Of a stretch of DNA of 64,000 bases, positions 54,808-61,573 are shown piece by piece. The notes under the pieces were generated by a model. The model was not told where the DNA came from. It saw nothing but the letters and a program-made list of their open reading frames with translations, and searched no databases. The position numbers and the translations under genes are program-made. The first letter of the stretch is position 1, and every line of letters starts with the position of its first letter. The DNA is from Halobacillus campisalis (GTDB lineage Bacteria; Bacillota; Bacilli; Bacillales; Halobacillaceae), in the NCBI RefSeq assembly GCF_030345335.1, contig NZ_JAPVRC010000006.1, positions 124,001 through 188,000 of the forward strand, written 5' to 3'.

Positions 54808-54839
54808 ATAAGTATAGCAAGAAAAGCAAACGAAATATG

Positions 54840-54929
54840 AGCCTTCAGGGGGAGCCTTTGCGCTGAGAGTGAACGTGTAGTTCAGACCCTTCGAACCTGT
54901 CAGTTAGTACTGACGCAGGGATGGTGGCT
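54840..54929 (+). promoter_or_regulatory. TPP (THI element) riboswitch
   Basis: The THI consensus is present: CAGGGGGAGCC, GCTGAGAGTGAAC, GACCCTTCGAACCTG, CAGTTAGTACTGACGCAGGG. AGCC (54840-54843) and GGCT (54926-54929) close stem P1. It precedes the thiamine transporter gene thiT. Confidence 0.97.
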
Positions 54930-54938
54930 TTTTTGATG

Positions 54939-54993
54939 GCGATGCACGGGATTCCTCCATCAGGAAGCTTTCCCCTTTGGCATTGCTTTTTTT
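54939..54993 (+). terminator. Terminator of the TPP riboswitch
   Basis: GCGATGC (54939-54945) and GCATTGC (54980-54986) pair, with T7 after. Likely formed when TPP is bound. Confidence 0.65.
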
Positions 54994-55019
54994 GTGTCTT
55001 TAAAAAGGGGAGATACAAA

Positions 55020-55592
55020 ATGAGGAACAAAAGAGTTTTGTTTCTAGTAGAAGTAGCAATTTTTTCTGCACTTGCTATTTTACTAGACGTTATACCATTT
55101 CTATCATTCAAGCTGTGGGCACAAGGAGGATCAGTTTCTTTTGCCATGGTTCCGGTATTTATTATGGCCTTCAGGTGGGGGCTCAGCGGTGGAGTTTTAA
55201 CCGGTGTACTATTAGGTATTTATCAAATTCTATTCGGAGCTATAATGGTAACTCCTCTCCAGACCCTACTAGATTATATTGTAGCTTTCGGAGTGATAGG
55301 CCTGGCTGGAGTATTTGCTAAGCCAGTATGGGATGCAGCGGCAGCTCATCGTAAAAAGAAATTGATGACATGGGTGATAGCCGGAGCCTTCATAGGTAGT
55401 CTATTCCGTTTTCTTGGTCATTTTGTGGCTGGAATTGTATTCTATGGTGAATTTGCTCCTGAAGGACAGCCAGTATGGTTATACTCATTAATCTATAATG
55501 GAGGTTATATGCTCCCGGCATTTATAGTAAGTACGATCGTTCTTGGTTTACTATTCCTAAAACGTCCTTCCCTCTTAACCCAAAGTGCATAA
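55020..55592 (+). CDS. thiT: Thiamine ECF transporter substrate-binding protein ThiT
   Basis: The 190-residue membrane protein has six hydrophobic segments and the ThiT (YuaJ) motifs: KLWAQGGSVSFAMVPVFIMAFRWG in parts, where the Gly-Ser loop and tryptophans bind thiamine, and FLGHFVAGIVFYGEFAPEG. It captures thiamine and works with the common ECF module EcfAA'T encoded elsewhere. GGGGAGA precedes ATG 55020. The TPP riboswitch upstream fits. Confidence 0.95.
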   Translation: MRNKRVLFLVEVAIFSALAILLDVIPFLSFKLWAQGGSVSFAMVPVFIMAFRWGLSGGVLTGVLLGIYQILFGAIMVTPLQTLLDYIVAFGVIGLAGVFAKPVWDAAAAHRKKKLMTWVIAGAFIGSLFRFLGHFVAGIVFYGEFAPEGQPVWLYSLIYNGGYMLPAFIVSTIVLGLLFLKRPSLLTQSA

Positions 55593-55602
55593 TTGACCAT
55601 AA

Positions 55603-55642
55603 GCCTGTCTGATTACGTATATTAATCAGACAGGCCCTTTTA
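55603..55642 (+). terminator. thiT terminator
   Basis: GCCTGTCTGATTA and TAATCAGACAGGC form a 13-bp stem; T4 and TATTT follow. Confidence 0.9.
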
Positions 55643-55700
55643 TTTCCACATATACTTTTATATGAAGGAATGTTACCTTTAATTTAAGGATAGCTTGTAC

Positions 55701-57179
55701 ATGATGGAGTTAAGGATTGGGGCGCTGGAGTTGAAAAAAATAAAGAATATTCATAAGAAAAAATGGTTTTGGATAATGGTTGGAATTATCCTTTTATTAT
55801 CTGTAGTTACTGCGTACCATGTGTCGTGGAAAAGTTTACCAGAAGGGACGTCTTATGAAGGCGAATTCAGGAACCTTGAAGGCATAGAATTTTATAAAGA
55901 CTTGACTTATGAGGACGAAAATGGTGAAGTCGTGCACGAACTCGAGATATTTGAAGAAATCAATAAAGTCATTTCAGAAGCTGAAGACTTTATTGTCATT
56001 GATATGTTCTTATTTAACAGCTATAGCGATGATGGCGATAAATTCCCTAATATCGCTGGAAAACTAACAGACCATATTATAGAACAAAAGGAAAAACATC
56101 CGGATATGAAAGTGATATTTATAACAGATGAAATTAATACGGTGTATGGATCCTACGAATCAAAAGAAATTGATCGTCTTAGAGACCATGAAGTAGATGT
56201 AGTATTGACAGATTTAAATAGGTTAAGGGATTCAAATCCTGTATATTCTAGTATTTGGAGGGTCTTTTTCAGCTGGATGGGTACGAGCGGCGATGGATGG
56301 ATTGCTAATCCATTTTCAAAAGAGGCCCCAGATGTTACCCTCAGATCCTACTTAAAACTTTTAAACGTAAAGGCGAACCACAGGAAAGTACTAGTTACAG
56401 AAGATGCTGCCATGGTGTCTACGGCGAATCCTCATAATGAGAGCGGACTTCATGAAAATGTCGCTTTTAAAATGACTGGACCTATTATTGGAGATATTCT
56501 CGAAGCAGAAGAGGCAGTCGTCAATTTTTCAGGAGAAGCTGATTTTCCGGAGTATGAAAACCGAGACTTTGGAGAAGAAGCAGGTAATTTAGAGGCGCAG
56601 TATATTACTGAAAGGAAAATATTAGACGCTGTAGTTGAGGAGCTGTCCAAAGCGGAATCTGGTGATACGGTATGGCTTGGCATGTATTACTTAGCAGAAA
56701 GGAATATTATCGATCAGCTCGATAAAGCAGCTGACCGTGGTGCCGAAGTGAACATTGTCATGGACCCGAACAAGCAATCATTCGGACATGAAAAATCTGG
56801 GCTTCCGAATTTACCGGTAGCAGCTGAAATGAAGGAGCTTGGAAACGATAACATTAACCTTAAGTGGTACGACGTGAACATGGAGCAATATCATACAAAA
56901 ATGCTATATATAAACAGAGATGCTGAAAGTGTGATTATCGCTGGTTCAGGTAACTATACAAGAAGAAATTTATCCAACTTAAATCTTGAAGCGGATGTAA
57001 GAATTATAGGGCCTTCTGAGGAAGAGGTATTCCAACAAGTTGATGAATACTTTACGCGTATCTGGTCCAATGAAGACGGAAATTACACGGCTGACTATGA
57101 AGAATATCAAGATAATATGACGATAGGAAGATATATTACGTACTACCTTCAGAAGTGGACGTGGTTTACCACATATTAA
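55701..57179 (+). CDS. Membrane-anchored phospholipase D-like protein
   Basis: The protein of about 492 residues has one N-terminal membrane segment (about 25-43) and two PLD half-domains. The first has NHRKVLVTEDAAMVSTANPHN (H-x-K), the second YHTKMLYINRDAESVIIAGSGNYTRRNL (H-x-K), so both catalytic His-Lys pairs are present. The spacing from Lys to Asp differs slightly from classic HKD. It could be a cardiolipin synthase-like or lipid-hydrolysing enzyme on the outer face of the membrane. Start is uncertain (TTG 55695, ATG 55701, ATG 55704). Confidence 0.83.
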   Translation: MMELRIGALELKKIKNIHKKKWFWIMVGIILLLSVVTAYHVSWKSLPEGTSYEGEFRNLEGIEFYKDLTYEDENGEVVHELEIFEEINKVISEAEDFIVIDMFLFNSYSDDGDKFPNIAGKLTDHIIEQKEKHPDMKVIFITDEINTVYGSYESKEIDRLRDHEVDVVLTDLNRLRDSNPVYSSIWRVFFSWMGTSGDGWIANPFSKEAPDVTLRSYLKLLNVKANHRKVLVTEDAAMVSTANPHNESGLHENVAFKMTGPIIGDILEAEEAVVNFSGEADFPEYENRDFGEEAGNLEAQYITERKILDAVVEELSKAESGDTVWLGMYYLAERNIIDQLDKAADRGAEVNIVMDPNKQSFGHEKSGLPNLPVAAEMKELGNDNINLKWYDVNMEQYHTKMLYINRDAESVIIAGSGNYTRRNLSNLNLEADVRIIGPSEEEVFQQVDEYFTRIWSNEDGNYTADYEEYQDNMTIGRYITYYLQKWTWFTTY

Positions 57180-57187
57180 ATAGGCAG

Positions 57188-57218
57188 AGCTGTCGATAAA
57201 TTTATCGACAGCTTTTTT
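57188..57218 (+). terminator. Terminator of the PLD-like gene
   Basis: AGCTGTCGATAAA and TTTATCGACAGCT with almost no loop, then T6. Confidence 0.9.
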
Positions 57219-57284
57219 ACTGCTCTTACAACGCTTTTCTGATTCTTCATATAATCTTTTATCATAAAGAATCATCTTCAAGGT

Positions 57285-57440
57285 ATTCGGGTGCTTCCGT
57301 TTTTAAGGATGGAGCTTGAAAGCCCGGGGAATTACTCGCTTTCCATGGGCATAAGGTGATCTTCCCCGGGCTAACGCGTTGCGGTATCTCACGATTAGAT
57401 AAGGGTAAGAAATATCCTTGTCTTCGTTCGCTAAGCTAAC
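57285..57440. repeat. MITE-like repeat fragment, locus G
   Basis: AGCCCGGGGAA (57320-57330) and TTCCCCGGGCT (57362-57372) enclose ACTCGCTTTCCATGGGCATA, the inner unit of loci A and E on the opposite strand. Both outer ends are missing. It lies in the 330-bp gap before the DUF1028 gene. Confidence 0.6.
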
Positions 57441-57508
57441 ACAGTATTTCTTTTTTGAAGGTATTCTATTAAGAAAGTCGAATAATTGTAGAAAAGGGGA
57501 GTGATTGT

Positions 57509-58372
57509 TTGAGGCATATTATTGCTACATATTCTATTGTCGCAGCAGATCCGAGTACAGGAGAGGTGGGTGTAGCCGTTCAATCAAAATTTCTTGGTGT
57601 AGGTGCTGTAGTACCTTATGCAAAAGCTGGTGTCGGCGCAGTAGCTACTCAGGCTTTTGCCAATCCTGCTTATGGACCGGATGGCTTGGAGCACTTAAGC
57701 TCAGGCTTGAATGCTGAACAGACCATTGATCAATTAATCAAGTCTGATCCCGGAGCGAGTGAACGGCAAATTGGAGTAGTGGATTTTCAGGGGAATGCAG
57801 CTTCTTATACAGGAGATGACTGTTATGACTGGGCCGGGGGTATCACCGGCAAACATTTTGCTGCCCAGGGAAACATTTTAGTGAATGAGGAAACTGTTAC
57901 TAAAATGGGGAAGGCTTTTGAAAATGCAAAAGGTAATTTAAGCGAAAGGCTGCTGGAAGCATTAAAATCTGCACAAAAAGCTGGAGGAGATCGTCGAGGT
58001 AAACAATCTGCAGCTCTTTACGTTGTAAAGGAAAAAGGTGGATATGGCGGGCTAAGTGATGTTCTAGTAGATCTAAGAGTAGATGATCATCAAGAACCTA
58101 TTAAAGAATTGGAGAGGATTTATTTCCTTCACCAACTATATTTCGCAGAATCTAATCCTGCGCAAATCAAACAGCTGAAGGGGGATTTGAAGGAAAAAGT
58201 TAGTTATCACTTGTATCGGGTCGGTTATTTGAAGAATTCTAATCCAGACGACATCGACTTATATAAAGGGGTAACTACTTTCCTTCATACAGAAAATTTC
58301 GAAGAGAGAGAACAGAAGCAAGGATGGATTGATATGGAAGTTGTGCATTTTTTAAAACAGATGGGCGATTAA
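57509..58372 (+). CDS. DUF1028 family protein
   Basis: The 287-residue protein opens with the DUF1028 core: HIIATYSIVAADPSTGEVGVAVQSKFLGVGAVVPYAKAGVGAVATQAFANP in parts, DPGASERQIGVVD, and GGDRRGKQSAALYVVKE. The fold is thought to be Ntn-hydrolase-like, and the reaction is unknown. The C-terminal 70 residues are a helical extension that resembles a small peptidoglycan- or carbohydrate-associated domain found in some members. TTG 57509 follows GGGGAGTG. Confidence 0.85.
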   Translation: MRHIIATYSIVAADPSTGEVGVAVQSKFLGVGAVVPYAKAGVGAVATQAFANPAYGPDGLEHLSSGLNAEQTIDQLIKSDPGASERQIGVVDFQGNAASYTGDDCYDWAGGITGKHFAAQGNILVNEETVTKMGKAFENAKGNLSERLLEALKSAQKAGGDRRGKQSAALYVVKEKGGYGGLSDVLVDLRVDDHQEPIKELERIYFLHQLYFAESNPAQIKQLKGDLKEKVSYHLYRVGYLKNSNPDDIDLYKGVTTFLHTENFEEREQKQGWIDMEVVHFLKQMGD

Positions 58373-58399
58373 AGCTGCTTAAATAGGCAGCTTTTTTTA
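58371..58399 (+). terminator. Intrinsic terminator
   Basis: AAAGCTGC and GCAGCTTT with an 8-base loop and T7, right at the DUF1028 stop. Confidence 0.88.
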
Positions 58400-58426
58400 T
58401 TGCATATAAAACATAAATAGATTATC

Positions 58427-58448
58427 ATCTAATTAGATATTAATCTAA
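58427..58448 (+). promoter_or_regulatory. Candidate ArsR operator (autoregulatory)
   Basis: TTAGAT-ATTA-ATCTAA (58433-58448) overlaps a second palindrome ATCTAATTAGAT (58427-58438). The same TTAGAT-N4-ATCTAA occurs before the neighbouring MFS gene. Confidence 0.7.
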
Positions 58449-58464
58449 CTAGAGGAGGTATCCT

Positions 58465-59052
58465 ATGCAACTGGATAAAATGATTTCTTTTTATAAAGCA
58501 ATTGGTGACCCAACCAGGATCAGAATAGTATCTCTGCTAAAGAGTGGTCCTCTTCACGGCCAGGCCATTGCCCATAAATTAGGGTTAAGACCTCCTACCA
58601 TCACTCATCATTTAAAGAAATTGAGAGACACAGGGATACTTTATTCAAGGAGAGATAAGAACACGATTTATTTTTATTTAGATGCTAAACGCCTTGAGTT
58701 CATGGCTACAGCAATTCTAAGGTTAGGAGATGATCCATTGAAACAAGAAGAGATGTATATGTCTGAAACAGATCAGCTCAAAGTAATGAGAAGTTTTATT
58801 AGCAGGGAAGGGAAATTGACGAGAATTCCGAGTCAACTTAAGAAAAAGCTCGTCGTTCTTTCTTATTTCGTTCAAGGTTTCGAGCACGGGAAGTTATATA
58901 CTGAGCAAGAAGTGAATGAATACGTTTTGACATTCCATGAGGATTACGCAGCGATTAGAAGAGAATGGGTTATGCATCAATTCATGTACCGTGAACAGGG
59001 TAAATATGAATTGAACCCTAAGGAAATGTGGCCGCTCGTTGTGAAGCGCTAA
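58465..59052 (+). CDS. ArsR-type regulator with DUF2087 domain
   Basis: The 195-residue protein has an N-terminal winged helix (FYKAIGDPTRIRIVSLLKSG, then GLRPPTITHHLKKLRDTGILYSRRDKNTIYFYL) and a C-terminal DUF2087 domain (KLVVLSYFVQGFEHGKLYTEQEVNEYV). No ArsR metal-site cysteines are present, so the ligand is probably not a metal ion. AGAGGAGG precedes the ATG. It likely represses itself and the downstream exporter through the shared operator. Confidence 0.88.
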   Translation: MQLDKMISFYKAIGDPTRIRIVSLLKSGPLHGQAIAHKLGLRPPTITHHLKKLRDTGILYSRRDKNTIYFYLDAKRLEFMATAILRLGDDPLKQEEMYMSETDQLKVMRSFISREGKLTRIPSQLKKKLVVLSYFVQGFEHGKLYTEQEVNEYVLTFHEDYAAIRREWVMHQFMYREQGKYELNPKEMWPLVVKR

Positions 59053-59078
59053 AAAGTCAAAATGAAATAGGTTTATAG

Positions 59079-59113
59079 AATAAAAGTTCTGACATAGGTC
59101 GGAACTTTTATTT
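59079..59113 (+). terminator. Terminator between arsR-type gene and exporter
   Basis: AATAAAAGTTC-T-GAC and GGTC-G-GAACTTTTATT form a 15-bp stem with a tiny loop. Confidence 0.8.
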
Positions 59114-59124
59114 CAGGAAACTAA

Positions 59125-59140
59125 TTAGATGAATATCTAA
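59125..59140 (+). promoter_or_regulatory. Second copy of the ArsR-type operator
   Basis: TTAGAT-GAAT-ATCTAA lies 17 bases before the exporter start codon and has the same half-sites and spacing as the site before the regulator gene. Confidence 0.7.
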
Positions 59141-59156
59141 TTATGGTGGGGTTATT

Positions 59157-60347
59157 ATGTTTCATTTACTAAAAGGTCATCAATATAAGTATTTATTTCA
59201 AGCTGGAATTGTTAATGGGATTGGTGACCGCTTCAGTCAAGTGGCCGTGTTAGCACTAGTCTTGAATTTGACGGGATCAGGGCTGATGGTAGGTCTCGTG
59301 ATGGGAGCACGCATCATACCGTATATCATCTTACCTCCATTAGGCGGCAGGTTAGCAGATCGTTATGACCGACGAACACTCATGATACTAACGGATAGTA
59401 TCCGTTTTCCTTTCGCTCTGTTATTTTTGTTCGTTGAAAATCAGGAAGGGTTATGGGTTGTGTACACTGCAGTAATCGTGCTTGCTTGTGGAGAGGCCTT
59501 TTATCAGCCCATTAGAAAATCCACTATTAGTTCATTAGTTGAAAAGGAATCGCTTCTTAAAGTGAACGCATTGGAACAAGTAATGATAGGAGTCGTACTC
59601 ATATTAGGGTCAGTGACAGGTGGTATTGTAGCATTTTTTATCAGTCCAAAAGTTTCTTTTATCATTAACTCTCTAACATTTCTGGTTGCTGCTTTATGGA
59701 TAAAAAAATTACCTGAATTGAAATCAAATAAAAAACAAATGGAAAAGACTAAAGATGAATCGGATTGGTACCGTAACTTGAAACCGATTATTTGGTTTGT
59801 CCTTTTCGTCCAATTCTTGCTGCCGATTACGGATGGGATATTTAACGTTTTAATTACTTATTACGGCGGCAACACGTTTGGAAAGGAAGATCTAGGGATC
59901 GGCCTGTTGTATGGATCTCTTGGTATCGGTCTTGTCATCAGCTTTTATATTTCAGCACGTTTTAATAAAAGGAAGTTACTGAAAGCCAGTCTCTTTTTCA
60001 TTGTTGTAGAAGGGGTGATGCAAATTTTAGCCAGTCAGTCTTCCTCTATCGTTTCTATGTGCTTCCTTTTTATCATGATATCAGCAGCTGGCGGAGTGAC
60101 GGCAGCCTGCTTAGACAGCTTAGTAATGGAAAAAACAGATCCTAGTCACTTGGGGAAAGTGTTTGGAGTTATAGAAGCTGTATCAAATATACAAGTCGGG
60201 ATATTTATGGTTGCAGGCGGAATATTGATCGACAGTTTCGAAGCCAGATTACTTGGCTTATATGGAGGGGAGTTGAATATAGCGTTGGCCGTTCTATTTA
60301 TGCTCATTCTTGTTGGCTCTAAAGTTTTTTGTAAAAGGATCAGTTAA
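59157..60347 (+). CDS. MFS exporter, macrolide-efflux-like
   Basis: The 396-residue protein has 12 membrane helices. GGRLADRYDRRTLMILTD after helix 2 is the MFS loop 2-3 motif of the MefA/EntS-like subfamily (MFS_3). Drug or siderophore export is typical of that group, and the substrate is unknown. The operator shared with the ArsR-type gene suggests induction by the exported compound. GGTGGGG precedes the ATG. Confidence 0.85.
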   Translation: MFHLLKGHQYKYLFQAGIVNGIGDRFSQVAVLALVLNLTGSGLMVGLVMGARIIPYIILPPLGGRLADRYDRRTLMILTDSIRFPFALLFLFVENQEGLWVVYTAVIVLACGEAFYQPIRKSTISSLVEKESLLKVNALEQVMIGVVLILGSVTGGIVAFFISPKVSFIINSLTFLVAALWIKKLPELKSNKKQMEKTKDESDWYRNLKPIIWFVLFVQFLLPITDGIFNVLITYYGGNTFGKEDLGIGLLYGSLGIGLVISFYISARFNKRKLLKASLFFIVVEGVMQILASQSSSIVSMCFLFIMISAAGGVTAACLDSLVMEKTDPSHLGKVFGVIEAVSNIQVGIFMVAGGILIDSFEARLLGLYGGELNIALAVLFMLILVGSKVFCKRIS

Positions 60348-60454
60348 GGTAACTATTTAAAACAACAAACGAAAGAGTTAATAATATCTTGTACCATAAT
60401 CGGATAATAATAGAACTGTATAGTATTACAAAAAGTAAGCAAATAAGAACGGTG

Positions 60455-60660
60455 ATGCTAAACATGGAATTATTTTTTAAGGTGCAGGAATTGATATAAA
60501 AAATTATTTGCAAAAAGTATACAGTGGGTAATTAACTAAGTCACATCTCTATAAAAATAATAAAGTAGCAGCAGCGGTTTATGATGGTGAGAATTTATTA
60601 AAGCAGCGAATTTAAAGAAACTAGTAAAACTCTCTGATACTAAGTCTGCAGTTAATTAAA
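60455..60660 (+). pseudogene. Degraded coding remnant
   Basis: In different frames the stretch reads KGAGIDIKNYLQKVYSG, KVAAAVYDGENLLK and AANLKKLVKLSDTKSAVN, with stops and shifts between. It looks like a decayed gene of unknown family. The rest of the 408-bp gap (60348-60755) holds nothing I can identify. Confidence 0.35.
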
Positions 60661-60755
60661 GTGCAGGTCTGATTAATATTGCAATATAAAAATTACGTTT
60701 AATCAAAGATGAAAAAGGTTAAATGTATATAACTGTCGATTTGAGGTGGGGAACA

Positions 60756-61562
60756 ATGAAAAGAGAGACTCGTCATATTCCCATGATAAAGTACGAAGAT
60801 GGAAAAATTACACATACAGACGATGAAATTGCCGAAGAGTATCCTCTAACCATTATGGTGAATGATGAGGAGTTCGCTACTATGGTATGCACACCAGATC
60901 ACCTCGAAGAATTAGTCATAGGATTTCTCGCTTCTGAAGGGATAATAAGATACGTAGACGATATCCTATCTATGCATATCGATAAAGGTCGGGGCTATGC
61001 TTACATAACGACCCATAAACAGGTTAATTCCACATCTTCCAATAAACGGTGGATCGGGTCTTGCTGCGGAATGAGCAGAGCTTTTTATTTTCAAACAGAT
61101 GCAAAACAGGCTAAAACAGTAATGGATGATTTTAAAGTGAAGCCTGAAGATTGTCTTAACTTGATGAAAGCGTTTCAGGAGAGAGCCTCTATTTTTAAAA
61201 AGACAGGCGGAGTCCATCAGGCAGCCATTGCATCAAGAGAAGGTATTGAGTTGATTTTTCACGATATCGGCAGACATAATGCGCTGGATAAATTGAATGG
61301 CTTTATGATCAAAAATAAAATATCTAGAAAAGAAAAAATGGTAATCTTCAGTGGAAGGATCTCTTCAGAGATTTTAATAAAAGTATCAAAAATGAGATTG
61401 GGTTTCCTACTATCTAAATCAGCTCCAACAGATCTGGCTATTGAGCTCGCTGACGACCTGAATATTACGGCGATAGGTTTTGCCAGGGGAAAACGAATGA
61501 ATATATATACACACTCCAATCGATTACTCATTGAAGAATCAACAGAGCTGGACTTAAATTAG
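60756..61562 (+). CDS. fdhD: Formate dehydrogenase accessory sulfurtransferase FdhD
   Basis: FdhD passes sulfur from a cysteine desulfurase to the molybdenum cofactor of formate dehydrogenase. The 268-residue protein has [32 protein letters not shown] in parts, the cysteine loop IGSCCGMSR near residue 105, [21 protein letters not shown] and [15 protein letters not shown] 60756 follows GAGGTGGGG. It lies 11 bases before the dehydrogenase gene, clearly one operon. Confidence 0.94.
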   Translation: MKRETRHIPMIKYEDGKITHTDDEIAEEYPLTIMVNDEEFATMVCTPDHLEELVIGFLASEGIIRYVDDILSMHIDKGRGYAYITTHKQVNSTSSNKRWIGSCCGMSRAFYFQTDAKQAKTVMDDFKVKPEDCLNLMKAFQERASIFKKTGGVHQAAIASREGIELIFHDIGRHNALDKLNGFMIKNKISRKEKMVIFSGRISSEILIKVSKMRLGFLLSKSAPTDLAIELADDLNITAIGFARGKRMNIYTHSNRLLIEESTELDLN

Positions 61563-61573
61563 GAGGGGTTATT

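Noticed and set aside
54921-55019. N-terminal extension of thiT
   Set aside because: It lies within the riboswitch terminator region; GGGGAGA before ATG 55020 fits the family start.
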